64,000 nt of DNA from the NCBI RefSeq assembly GCF_023544665.1, contig NZ_JAMJFL010000018.1, forward strand, positions 1-64,000, written 5' to 3'. Positions 11,502-19,980 of this stretch are shown here, in pieces. Every line of letters starts with the position of its first letter. The stretch's first letter is position 1. Source of the DNA: Streptomyces sp. YS415. Lineage in GTDB: Bacteria > Actinomycetota > Actinomycetes > Streptomycetales > Streptomycetaceae. The translations under genes were made by a program, and so were the position numbers. The notes beneath the pieces were generated by a model, which saw nothing but the letters and a program-made list of their open reading frames with translations, did not search any database and was not told where the DNA came from.

Positions 11502-11679
11502 GGGGTTGTCTCCTCAAGCGTCTGAATGTCGACCGGTGCGAGTGCGTCCGGTGGGCCGACCGTCTGCGTGTGCCCCGTACCGTATATGGGTTCGCTGAGG
11601 AATCGGCAGCGCCGGTAGGCTCTGACCTCAGGCGCAGCCCACCGACTTGTCGCCCGAACCGACACAACGAAGGACGATC

Positions 11680-12399
11680 GTGCTCATTGCCGGGTTCCCC
11701 GCCGGGGCCTGGGGGACGAACTGCTATCTCGTCGCCCCCGCCGCCGGTGAGGAGTGCGTGATCATCGACCCGGGCCACCAGGCGGCCCCCGGAGTCGAGG
11801 AAGCACTGAAGAAGCATCGGCTCAAGCCCGTCGCCGTCGTCCTCACCCATGGCCACCTCGACCATGTGGCCTCGGTCGTCCCCGTGTGCGGCGCGCACGA
11901 CGTACCGGCCTGGATCCACCCCGAGGACCGGTACATGATGAGCGACCCCGAGCGGGCGCTCGGCCGTTCCATCGGGATGCCGCTGATGGGCGAGCTGACG
12001 ATCGGGGAGCCGGACGACGTCAAGGAGCTGACCGACGGCGCGAAGCTGCAGCTGGCGGGCCTGGAACTGTCCGTCGCCCATGCGCCCGGCCATACCAAGG
12101 GGTCGGTGACCTTCAGAATGCCCGAGGCGGCGGACATCCCGCCGATCCTCTTCTCGGGCGACCTGCTGTTCGCCGGCTCCATCGGACGCACCGACATGCC
12201 CGGCGGCGACATGGCCGAGATCCTCGACTCGCTGGCCCGTGTGTGCCTGCCGCTCGACGATTCGACCGTGGTGCTGTCCGGCCACGGCCCCCAGACGACC
12301 ATCGGCCATGAGCGCGCCACCAACCCGTATCTGCGGCAGGTGGCGGCAAGCCGCCAAGATCGCGGAGCAGCCCCGCGGGCTCCCCGACGAGGAATGTGA
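11680..12399 (+). CDS. MBL-fold metallo-hydrolase (glyoxalase II-like)
   Basis: Zinc-dependent hydrolase of the metallo-beta-lactamase superfamily, resembling glyoxalase II; the substrate cannot be told from sequence. The 239 residues contain the metal-binding THGHLDH motif (about 57-63), a later AHAPGHTKG histidine (about 138), FSGDLLFAGSIGRTD with the bridging Asp, and LSGHGPQT with the last His. I chose the GTG at 11680 because a GAAGGA site lies six bases upstream; an in-frame TTG at 11647 has none. A TAGGCT -10-like hexamer is at 11616-11621. hisS follows after 13 bases, so the two may be cotranscribed. Confidence 0.88.
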   Translation: MLIAGFPAGAWGTNCYLVAPAAGEECVIIDPGHQAAPGVEEALKKHRLKPVAVVLTHGHLDHVASVVPVCGAHDVPAWIHPEDRYMMSDPERALGRSIGMPLMGELTIGEPDDVKELTDGAKLQLAGLELSVAHAPGHTKGSVTFRMPEAADIPPILFSGDLLFAGSIGRTDMPGGDMAEILDSLARVCLPLDDSTVVLSGHGPQTTIGHERATNPYLRQVAASRQDRGAAPRAPRRGM

Positions 12400-12412
12400 C
12401 GAGATACCTTCC

Positions 12413-13675
12413 GTGAGCACCTTCAAGGCCCCCAAGGGCACTTACGACCTGATCCCGCCGGACAGCGCCAAGTTCCTGGCCGTCCGCGAGGCCATCGCCG
12501 CCCCGCTGCGCAACTCCGGCTACGGCTACATCGAGACGCCCGGCTTCGAGAGCGTCGAGCTGTTCGCGCGCGGAGTCGGGGAGTCCACCGACATCGTGAC
12601 CAAGGAGATGTACGCCTTCGAGACCAAGGGCGGCGACCGGCTGGCCCTGCGCCCCGAGGGCACGGCGTCCGTGCTGCGCGCCGCGCTGGAGGCCAACCTG
12701 CACAAGGCGGGCAACCTCCCGGTCAAGCTCTGGTACTCCGGCTCCTACTACCGCTACGAGCGCCCCCAGAAGGGCCGCTACCGGCACTTCTCGCAGGTCG
12801 GCGCCGAGGCGATCGGCGCGGAGGACCCGGCGCTGGATGCCGAGCTGATCATCCTGGCCGACCAGGCGTACCGCTCGCTCGGCCTGCGCGACTTCCGCAT
12901 CCTGCTCAACAGCCTGGGCGACCAGGAGTGCCGTCCGGTCTACCGCGCCGCGCTCCAGGAGTTCCTGCGCGGCCTCGACCTCGACGAGGACACGCTGCGC
13001 CGGGCGGACATCAACCCGCTGCGCGTGCTGGACGACAAGCGCGAGGCGGTCCAGAAGCAGCTCGGGGACGCGCCGCTGCTGCGCGACTACCTCTGCGACG
13101 CGTGCAAGGCGTACCACGAGGAGGTCCGCGAGCTGATCACGGCCGCGGGCGTCGCCTTCGAGGACGACCCGAAGCTGGTGCGCGGCCTGGACTACTACAC
13201 CCGTACGACCTTCGAGTTCGTCCACGACGGTCTGGGCTCCCAGTCCGCGGTGGGCGGCGGCGGCCGCTACGACGGCCTGTCCGAGATGATCGGCGGCCCC
13301 GCGCTGCCGTCCGTCGGCTGGGCCCTCGGCGTCGACCGCACCGTCCTCGCGCTGGAGGCGGAGGGCGTCGAGCTGCAACTGCCCTCCACGACCAGCGTGT
13401 TCGCGGTCCCGCTCGGGGAGGAGGCCCGCCGGGTGCTGTTCGCCAAGGTGGGCGAGCTGCGCAAGCAGGGCGTCGCGGCGGACTTCTGCTACGGCGCCAA
13501 GGGCCTCAAGGGCGCCATGAAGAACGCCAACCGCAGCGGCGCCCGCTACACGGTCGTCGCCGGCGAACGCGACCTCGCCGAGGGCGTCGTCCAGCTCAAG
13601 GACATGGAGTCCGGCGAGCAGACGGCGATCGGCGTGAACGAGATCGTCGCCGAGCTGGAGTCCCGGCTGGGCTGA
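12413..13675 (+). CDS. hisS: Histidyl-tRNA synthetase
   Basis: Class II synthetase charging tRNA-His. The 420 residues show motif 2 (YRYERPQKGRYRHFSQVG), the histidine A motif around RGLDYYTRTTFEF, GGGGRYDGL, and motif 3 (GWALGVDRTVLALE), followed by the C-terminal anticodon-binding domain. Length is typical. The GTG at 12413 starts the conserved sequence STFKAPKGTYDLIPP; the frame is open further upstream only as an overlap with the hydrolase gene. A terminator follows. Confidence 0.96.
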   Translation: MSTFKAPKGTYDLIPPDSAKFLAVREAIAAPLRNSGYGYIETPGFESVELFARGVGESTDIVTKEMYAFETKGGDRLALRPEGTASVLRAALEANLHKAGNLPVKLWYSGSYYRYERPQKGRYRHFSQVGAEAIGAEDPALDAELIILADQAYRSLGLRDFRILLNSLGDQECRPVYRAALQEFLRGLDLDEDTLRRADINPLRVLDDKREAVQKQLGDAPLLRDYLCDACKAYHEEVRELITAAGVAFEDDPKLVRGLDYYTRTTFEFVHDGLGSQSAVGGGGRYDGLSEMIGGPALPSVGWALGVDRTVLALEAEGVELQLPSTTSVFAVPLGEEARRVLFAKVGELRKQGVAADFCYGAKGLKGAMKNANRSGARYTVVAGERDLAEGVVQLKDMESGEQTAIGVNEIVAELESRLG

Positions 13676-13688
13676 GGTCCGGGCGGTC

Positions 13689-13720
13689 ACGGGGGCTTCG
13701 CGGGCACGCGAGGCCCCCGT
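13689..13720 (+). terminator. Terminator after hisS
   Basis: Inverted repeat of 14 bp (13689-13702 with 13707-13720, one G-U pair, GGCA loop), 13 bases after the hisS stop. Confidence 0.8.
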
Positions 13721-13851
13721 TGTCCTGAACCGAACGTTCCGGGTCCCTCGGGAGGGTTCCTTATCTCCGGTGAACGGTGGGGACGGGTCCGTTTGCGGCA
13801 CAATGACCCCTGCCCGCAGAAGGTCCCCCTCTCAAGTGACGGATCGGCGTG

Positions 13852-14502
13852 ATGAGCAAGACGACCCTCCAAGACGTCTCCACCGAGCCCGAGCGCACCG
13901 TCCGGGCGCCGCGCACGGAAGGCGGCAGCACGGCCTTCGCGCTGATGCTGGTGATCACCGGCGCGGCCGGGCTGCTCGCCGCGTGGGTCATCACGCTCGA
14001 CAAGTTCAAGCTGCTGGAAGCGAAGGCCGAGGGGAAGACCTTCGTCCCCGGGTGCAGCCTGAACCCCGTCGTCTCCTGCGGCAGCGTCATGGAGAGCGAC
14101 CAGGCCTCGGTCTTCGGCTTCCCCAACCCGATGCTCGGCCTCGTCGCCTACGGCATGGTCGTCTGCGTCGGCATCAGCCTGCTCGCCCGCGCCCGCTTCC
14201 CGCGCTGGTACTGGCTCACCTTCAACGCGGGCACCCTCTTCGGCGTCGGCTTCTGCACCTGGCTGCAGTTCCAGTCGCTGTACCGCATCGGCGCCCTGTG
14301 CCTGTGGTGCTCGCTGGCCTGGGTCGCGACGATCATCATGTTCTGGTACGTCACCTCGTTCACCGTGCGCAACGGCTTCCTGCCCGCACCCCGTTGGCTG
14401 AAGGCGTTCTTCGGCGAGTTCACCTGGGTGCTGCCGGTGCTGCACATCGGCGTCATCGGCATCCTGATCATGACCCGCTGGTGGGACTTCTGGACCGGCT
14501 GA
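13852..14502 (+). CDS. Vitamin K epoxide reductase (VKOR) family membrane protein
   Basis: Membrane thiol oxidase that, in actinobacteria, reoxidises a DsbA-like partner using menaquinone and so supports disulphide formation in exported proteins. The 216 residues have four to five membrane helices. Both cysteine pairs are present: CSLNPVVSC in the extracellular loop near residues 64-72 and the active-site CLWC just before a later helix. The start is ATG at 13852; a GTG lies directly before it at 13849. No DsbA partner gene is adjacent in this window. Confidence 0.88.
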   Translation: MSKTTLQDVSTEPERTVRAPRTEGGSTAFALMLVITGAAGLLAAWVITLDKFKLLEAKAEGKTFVPGCSLNPVVSCGSVMESDQASVFGFPNPMLGLVAYGMVVCVGISLLARARFPRWYWLTFNAGTLFGVGFCTWLQFQSLYRIGALCLWCSLAWVATIIMFWYVTSFTVRNGFLPAPRWLKAFFGEFTWVLPVLHIGVIGILIMTRWWDFWTG

Positions 14503-14545
14503 CGGCGCCGCGGGCATTGTCAGTCCCGTGATTTAGGGTTTCAGA

Positions 14546-15901
14546 GTGGAGCCCGACCTGTTCACCGCCGCAGCCGAAGAACGCCAGGAGAAGGATCCGG
14601 CCGCCAGCCCCCTGGCCGTCCGGATGCGCCCGCGCACCCTCGACGAGGTGATGGGCCAGCAGCACCTGCTGAAGCCGGGCTCACCGCTGCGCAGACTGGT
14701 GGGGGAGTCCGGCGGCGGCCCGGCCGGCCCGTCCTCGGTGATCCTGTGGGGCCCGCCCGGCACCGGCAAGACGACCCTCGCGTATGTCGTCTCCAAGGCC
14801 ACCGACAAGCGGTTCGTGGAGCTGTCCGCGATCACCGCGGGGGTCAAGGAGGTCCGCGCGGTCATCGAGGGCGCCCGCCGCGCCACCGGCGGCTACGGCA
14901 AGGAGACCGTCCTCTTCCTCGACGAGATCCACCGCTTCAGCAAGGCCCAGCAGGACTCCCTGCTGCCCGCGGTCGAGAACCGCTGGGTGACGCTGATCGC
15001 GGCGACGACGGAGAACCCGTACTTCTCCATCATCTCGCCCCTGCTCTCCCGCTCCCTGCTGCTGACCCTCGAACCCCTCACCGACGACGACATCCGAGGG
15101 CTGCTGCGGCGGGCGCTGAGCGACGAGCGCGGCCTGAAGGGCGCCCTCGGCCTCCCCGAGGACACCGAGGAGCATCTGCTGCGGATCGCCGGCGGCGACG
15201 CCCGGCGCGCCCTGACCGCCCTGGAGGCCGCGGCGGGGGCCGCCCTGGACCAGGGCGAGAGCGAGATCAGCCTCCAGACGCTGGAGCAGACCGTCGACCG
15301 GGCGGCGGTGACGTACGACCGCGACGGCGACCAGCACTACGACGTCGCCAGCGCCCTCATCAAGTCCATCCGCGGCTCCGACGTCGACGCGGCCCTGCAC
15401 TACCTGGCCCGGATGATCGAGGCCGGCGAGGACCCCCGCTTCATCGCCCGCCGCCTGATGATCTCGGCCAGCGAGGACATCGGCCTCGCCGATCCCCAGG
15501 CCCTGCCCCTCGCGGTCGCCGCCGCCCAGGCCGTCGCCATGATCGGCTTCCCGGAGGCCGCCCTCACCCTCAGCCACGCCACCATCGCCCTCGCCCTGGC
15601 GCCCAAGTCCAACGCCGCGACGACCGCGATCGGCGCCGCCATGGAGGACGTACGCAAGGGACATGCCGGGCCGGTGCCGGCGCACTTGCGCGACGGGCAC
15701 TACAAGGGCGCCGCCAAGCTCGGCCACGCGCAGGGGTACGTGTACCCGCACGACCTGGCCGAGGGCATCGCCGAGCAGCAGTACGCCCCGGACGCCCTCA
15801 GGGACCGCGAGTACTACACCCCGACCCGGCACGGCGCGGAGGCCCGGTACGCGGACGCGGTGGAGTGGACCAGGAACCGCCTCGGTCGCAAGCGGTCCTG
15901 A
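14546..15901 (+). CDS. rarA: RarA/MgsA, replication-associated recombination ATPase
   Basis: AAA+ protein related to clamp-loader subunits that acts at stalled replication forks. The 451 residues show Walker A GPPGTGKTT (about 68-76), Walker B LFLDEIHRFSKAQQD, a sensor motif ATTENPYF, and the C-terminal tetramerisation region with MISASEDIGLADP and YKGAAKLGHAQGYVYPHD, both typical of RarA. GTG start. It stands upstream of rpsD with about 300 bases between. Confidence 0.93.
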   Translation: MEPDLFTAAAEERQEKDPAASPLAVRMRPRTLDEVMGQQHLLKPGSPLRRLVGESGGGPAGPSSVILWGPPGTGKTTLAYVVSKATDKRFVELSAITAGVKEVRAVIEGARRATGGYGKETVLFLDEIHRFSKAQQDSLLPAVENRWVTLIAATTENPYFSIISPLLSRSLLLTLEPLTDDDIRGLLRRALSDERGLKGALGLPEDTEEHLLRIAGGDARRALTALEAAAGAALDQGESEISLQTLEQTVDRAAVTYDRDGDQHYDVASALIKSIRGSDVDAALHYLARMIEAGEDPRFIARRLMISASEDIGLADPQALPLAVAAAQAVAMIGFPEAALTLSHATIALALAPKSNAATTAIGAAMEDVRKGHAGPVPAHLRDGHYKGAAKLGHAQGYVYPHDLAEGIAEQQYAPDALRDREYYTPTRHGAEARYADAVEWTRNRLGRKRS

Positions 15902-16207
15902 ACAGCCTGTAGACTCCCTCGCAGTGCTGTGTCCCGTGCAGTCAGAACGGGACGGTCAGCCGGAGACCCGGTTCTCAGGAACCGGCTCCAGGAGCGTCGC
16001 GCACCGTCGAACGGTGTCGCGGGCAGCCCACCACCACTCGTCGCAGGACGGGACCGGTCGGTGGGCCACTCGCGTGCTGCACGTATGTGCCCAGATCAGG
16101 GAGCGGCTGCCCAGCAGGTCCGACCGACCGGACGTGCCGGGTCTCCCCGGCTGCGGATGCGACCTCCCTCAACCCTGACAAGCCGAACACCAGGAAATGA
16201 GAAACAA
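15902..16207 (+). promoter_or_regulatory. Promoter region and long leader of rpsD
   Basis: A 306-base gap with no gene. TAGACT at 15910-15915, just after the rarA stop, is a good -10 candidate; no clear -35 is visible. If it is used, the rpsD mRNA would have a leader of about 285 bases, long for Streptomyces. The leader has several short self-complementary stretches (for example CCGGTTCTCAGGAACCGG, 15968-15985). S4 proteins often repress their own translation by binding such leaders, so an autoregulatory RNA structure is plausible but not shown. Confidence 0.45.
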
Positions 16208-16822
16208 GTGGCGAATCAGCCCCGCCCCAAGGTCAAGAAGTCGCGTGCCCTCGGCATCGCGCTGACCCCGAAGGCCGTCAAGTACTTCGAGGCCCGTCCC
16301 TACCCGCCGGGCGAGCACGGCCGCGGCCGCAAGCAGAACTCGGACTACAAGGTCCGTCTGCTGGAGAAGCAGCGTCTGCGCGCGCAGTACGACGTGTCCG
16401 AGCGCCAGCTCGTCCGCGCCTACGAGCGTGCCTCGAAGGTCCAGGGCAAGACCGGTGAGGCCCTGATCATCGAGCTCGAGCGTCGTCTCGACGCCCTGGT
16501 GCTGCGTTCGGGCATCGCCCGCACCATCTACCAGGCCCGTCAGATGGTCGTTCACGGCCACATCGAGGTCAACGGCCAGAAGGTCGACAAGCCGTCGTTC
16601 CGCGTCCGTCCCGACGACGTCGTGATGGTCCGCGAGCGCAGCCGCGAGAAGACCCTCTTCTCGATCGCCCGCGAGGGCGGCTTCGCCCCCGACGGCGAGA
16701 CCCCGCGCTACCTCCAGGTGAACCTCCGCGCCCTGGCCTTCCGCCTGGACCGCGAGCCGAACCGCAAGGAGATCCCGGTGATCTGCGACGAGCAGCTCGT
16801 CGTCGAGTACTACGCCCGTTGA
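16208..16822 (+). CDS. rpsD: 30S ribosomal protein S4
   Basis: Primary assembly protein of the small ribosomal subunit that binds 16S rRNA early. The 204 residues match the family, with the S4 RNA-binding domain around RLDALVLRSGIARTIYQARQ. It is the form without the N-terminal zinc-binding cysteines. The GTG at 16208 begins MANQPRPKVKKSRALG, the conserved start. The frame is open for another 279 bases upstream without homology. The AGGA nearest the start is 12 bases away, an unusually wide spacing. In contrast to many bacteria, it is monocistronic here rather than next to rpsK and rpoA. Confidence 0.96.
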   Translation: MANQPRPKVKKSRALGIALTPKAVKYFEARPYPPGEHGRGRKQNSDYKVRLLEKQRLRAQYDVSERQLVRAYERASKVQGKTGEALIIELERRLDALVLRSGIARTIYQARQMVVHGHIEVNGQKVDKPSFRVRPDDVVMVRERSREKTLFSIAREGGFAPDGETPRYLQVNLRALAFRLDREPNRKEIPVICDEQLVVEYYAR

Positions 16823-16852
16823 TCCTTCAGCGGACGTAGCACCACCTGCGCG

Positions 16853-19027
16853 TCAGCCCGCCGTCTCGCCGCCCTTCCGGGTGCGCGAGGCGGCGGGTTC
16901 GTGCATGCCGGGGGTCGCGGGCGCGTGCCGTACGGGACCGCGCGGCGCGGGCAGCCCCCGCAGCGCGCCGGCCGGCGGCCTCCCGCGGCGCAGCGCCCGG
17001 GCCACCGCCGCCTCCCGGTCGAGCAGCGCACCCGCCCGTACGCACTCCTCGTACCGCTCGTCGCCCAGCCGCTCCCGGGCCATGGCCTCGCACAGCTCGT
17101 GCGGGGCGTTGTAATAGGCCGAGCCGAACAGCGGCAGCCCCACCGAGGGCCACATCCGCTCCGCCGCACCCTGCAGCAGCGCCGCCTCCGCCGGGTCGCC
17201 GTCGGCCGCTGTGACCAGGGCCAGCAGCTCCACCGTGAGCACCGAGCCGAGCAGGTCGTGGAAGGAGTGGGCGCCGGCCAGGCAGTCGGTCAGCAGCTCG
17301 CGCGCGCGGGCCCGGTCGCCCTCGCGCCAAGCCGCGTAGGCCAGCACGTACAGGGCGTAGGTCCGGGCCCAGCGCTCGCCGTGGTCCTCGCACACCCGGC
17401 GCACGTCCTCGCACAGCCGTACCGCCTCGGCCAGATCGTCCTGGAAGGCCCGGGCCATGGCGAGCTCCACCTGGCCCATGAGGACATTACTGTTGAGCTC
17501 GCCGATCTCCTGGTAGCGGGCCAGGGCCGAGTGCAGCAGCGTTTCAGCACGGGCCATGTCGTCGGTGACCAGGGCGACACAGCCGATGCGGTGCTCGGCG
17601 TAGGCCGCAGCGACCGGGTTGTCCGACGCCTCCGCCTCCTCACCGCACTCGTGCAGCGCGGCGAGCGCGGCGACCGTGTCGCCCTGGAGGACCGCCACAT
17701 AGCCCAGCACCCACAGGGCCTTCAGCCGGGACTGCTCGTGGCCGGAGTCCAGCCGGACGGCCTGGTCCAGCCAGTGCCGGCCCTCCGACAGGCGCCCGCA
17801 GCCGACCCAGTAGAACCACAGCGAGCCCGCGAGGAGCTGGCCCAGATGTGCCTCGTCGGGCTCGGACAGACAGTGCTCCAGGGCGCTGCGCAGATTCGGC
17901 AGCTCCGCCTCCACGCGCGCGGCGACCTCCGCCTGGCGCGGCGAGAACCAGTCCAGCTCGCACCAGGTCGCCAGGCCCAGGTACCAGTCGCGGTGCCGGC
18001 GCCGCAGCCGCTCCGCGTCCCCGGACGCCGCCAGCCAGTCCGCGCCGTAGGCCCGGACGGTGTCCAGCATGCGGTAGCGCACCCCCGACGCGGTCTCCTC
18101 CCGGGAGACCACCGACTGCGCGAGGAGTTCCGAGAGCACGTCGAGGACGTCGTCGGCGTGCAACCCGTGCCCGCTGCACACGTACTCCACGGACTCCAGG
18201 TCGAAGCGGCCGGCGAACACCGACAGGCGCGCCCACAGCAACCGCTCCTCGGGCGTGCACAGTTCATGACTCCAGCCGATCGCCGTGCGCAGCGTCCGGT
18301 GCCGCCACAGCGCGTCCCCGCCGTCCCGGGTCAACAGCCGGAACCGGTCATCGAGCCGGGCCAGCAACTGCCCGGCGGACAGCGCCCGCAGCCGCCCGGC
18401 CGCCAGCTCCACCGCCAGCGGGATCCCGTCCAGGCGCCGGCACACCTCCCGCACGTCGGCATCGCCGGCCGCCACCTCCGTCCCGTGCAGCGCGGCCCGG
18501 TCCGCGAACAGCGCGACGGCCTCGTCCTCGGCCAGCGGCTCCAGCGGGAACAGCCGCTCGCCCCGCACCGACAGCGGCCTGCGGCCCACCGCGAGCACCC
18601 GCAGCCCCGGCGCCCGGCCCAGCAGTTCGGTCACCAGCTCGGCACAGGCGTCGACCAGGTGCTCGAACCCGTCCAGGACCAGCAGGAGTTGGCGTCCGGC
18701 GAGCCGGGACAGGAGCGTCTCGCGCGGCGGGCGGGTGGTGTGGTCGGTGAGCCCCAGCGCCGCCACCACCGCGTGGTCGACGAACGCCGGATCGCGGACC
18801 GGCGCCAGCTCCACCCGCCACACCCCGTCCGCCGGCGCGCACCGGGCGGCCGTATGGGCGGCGAGCCGGGACTTGCCCACCCCGCCCATTCCGCACACGG
18901 TCACCAGCCGCGCCGCGCCGAGCGCCTCGGCGAGCCCCGCCAGTTCAGCCGTACGCCCGACGAACGCGTCGAGCTCCAAGGGCAGATTGCCGGCCACCGG
19001 GATGTCCTCACGCTGTCGGTCTCGCAT
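16853..19027 (-). CDS. STAND-type NTPase with C-terminal helical repeats
   Basis: Large 724-residue signal-transduction ATPase of the NB-ARC/MalT-like type. It has Walker A GMGGVGKS (46-53), Walker B LLLVLDGFEH (about 114-123), and an ARC-like winged helix region containing RTAIGWSHELCTPEERLLWARLSVF. About 350 C-terminal residues form tetratricopeptide-like repeats. The relatives I know usually add an SARP/BTAD domain at the N-terminus or a LuxR HTH at the C-terminus. Neither is present: the protein starts almost directly at the NTPase and ends in a Pro/Arg-rich tail. The ATG at 19027 was chosen because an upstream extension of the frame is intergenic in character. The ligand and target are unknown. 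Confidence 0.85.
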   Translation of the reverse strand: MRDRQREDIPVAGNLPLELDAFVGRTAELAGLAEALGAARLVTVCGMGGVGKSRLAAHTAARCAPADGVWRVELAPVRDPAFVDHAVVAALGLTDHTTRPPRETLLSRLAGRQLLLVLDGFEHLVDACAELVTELLGRAPGLRVLAVGRRPLSVRGERLFPLEPLAEDEAVALFADRAALHGTEVAAGDADVREVCRRLDGIPLAVELAAGRLRALSAGQLLARLDDRFRLLTRDGGDALWRHRTLRTAIGWSHELCTPEERLLWARLSVFAGRFDLESVEYVCSGHGLHADDVLDVLSELLAQSVVSREETASGVRYRMLDTVRAYGADWLAASGDAERLRRRHRDWYLGLATWCELDWFSPRQAEVAARVEAELPNLRSALEHCLSEPDEAHLGQLLAGSLWFYWVGCGRLSEGRHWLDQAVRLDSGHEQSRLKALWVLGYVAVLQGDTVAALAALHECGEEAEASDNPVAAAYAEHRIGCVALVTDDMARAETLLHSALARYQEIGELNSNVLMGQVELAMARAFQDDLAEAVRLCEDVRRVCEDHGERWARTYALYVLAYAAWREGDRARARELLTDCLAGAHSFHDLLGSVLTVELLALVTAADGDPAEAALLQGAAERMWPSVGLPLFGSAYYNAPHELCEAMARERLGDERYEECVRAGALLDREAAVARALRRGRPPAGALRGLPAPRGPVRHAPATPGMHEPAASRTRKGGETAG

Positions 19028-19130
19028 GGGACACGGAGCGTACTGAAGCGTATTCACTCCGTACAATCGGTTCACCGAACTCGTGCGCCCCCGGGCCGTA
19101 ATGCGGTACGGAGCCGCGCGCCCGGCGCGA

Positions 19131-19136
19131 TAGGCT
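19131..19136 (+). promoter_or_regulatory. -10-like element before the DUF948 gene
   Basis: TAGGCT about 50 bases before the DUF948 start, in the divergent region shared with the STAND gene. No convincing -35 is seen. Confidence 0.35.
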
Positions 19137-19187
19137 CGACCCACGACTTTTCGATGGTGAGACACGTTTCAGGGAGCGGGTGCAACA

Positions 19188-19622
19188 GTGTCCGGTGGAG
19201 AGGTGGCCGGGATCCTGGTGGCCGTGTTCTGGGCGATCCTGGTCTCCTTCCTCGCCGTGGCACTGGTGAGGCTGGCCCAGACGCTCAGGGCGACCACCAA
19301 GCTGGTCGCGGACGTGACCGATCAGGCCGTCCCGCTCCTGGCGGACGCCTCCTCGGCGGTGCGCTCGGCGCAGACCCAGATCGACCGGGTCGACGCCATC
19401 GCCTCCGACGTCCAGGAGGTCACCTCCAACGCCTCCGCGCTGTCCAGCACGGTGGCCTCCACCTTCGGCGGCCCCCTGGTCAAGGTCGCGGCCTTCGGCT
19501 ACGGCGTGCGCCGCGCGCTCGCGGGCCGCAAGGACGACGTGCCCGTCAAGGAACCCCGCCGTACCGTGATCGTGGGCCGCACCGTTCCGGCCGCACGGCG
19601 GAACAAGCGGAAGAAGGGCTGA
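19188..19622 (+). CDS. DUF948 membrane protein
   Basis: Protein of 144 residues with one N-terminal membrane segment (about 5-28) followed by a long amphipathic helix rich in Ala, Val, Thr and Asp with heptad character (about 30-85), and a basic C-terminus ending in NKRKKG. This is the DUF948 pattern; function is unknown. GTG start. The gene sits seven bases before the DUF6167 gene and is part of the conserved actinobacterial string leading into alaS and ruvX, probably one operon. Confidence 0.82.
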   Translation: MSGGEVAGILVAVFWAILVSFLAVALVRLAQTLRATTKLVADVTDQAVPLLADASSAVRSAQTQIDRVDAIASDVQEVTSNASALSSTVASTFGGPLVKVAAFGYGVRRALAGRKDDVPVKEPRRTVIVGRTVPAARRNKRKKG

Positions 19623-19629
19623 TCCAGCG

Positions 19630-19980
19630 ATGTTCCGCCGTTCCTTCTGGTTCACCACCGGCGTCGCGGCCGGCGTGTGGGCCACCACCAAGGTCAACCG
19701 CAAGATCAAGCAGCTGACCCCGGAGCACCTGGCCACCCAGGCCGCCAACAAGGCCCTCGAGGCGGGAACCCGCCTCAAGGACCGCGCGGTGGGCTTCGCA
19801 CTCGACGTCCGCGACAACATGGCCCAGCGGGAGGCCGAGCTGGAGAACGCGTTGGGCATCGACGCGGACCCCGAACTCCCCGCAACGCGGCGGCATGCCG
19901 TGATCGAGAACCGCACCGAGCCGAAGACGTACGTCATCGACAACACGGCGTACACGTACAACCGGAATGAGGACCACTGA
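19630..19980 (+). CDS. DUF6167-like small protein
   Basis: Protein of 116 residues starting with a hydrophobic segment FWFTTGVAAGVWATT (about 6-20) that may be a membrane anchor, then an amphipathic helical region (KIKQLTPEHLATQAANKALEA), and a polar tail ending in YTYNRNEDH. I recognise it as the small protein found before alaS in Streptomyces. No function is known. Its stop overlaps the alaS start by one base (TGATG), so expression is probably coupled to alaS. Confidence 0.78.
   Translation: MFRRSFWFTTGVAAGVWATTKVNRKIKQLTPEHLATQAANKALEAGTRLKDRAVGFALDVRDNMAQREAELENALGIDADPELPATRRHAVIENRTEPKTYVIDNTAYTYNRNEDH

Noticed and set aside
19622..19980. T-box leader before alaS
   Set aside because: alaS overlaps the preceding gene by one base, so there is no room for a leader, and no T-box sequence is seen.
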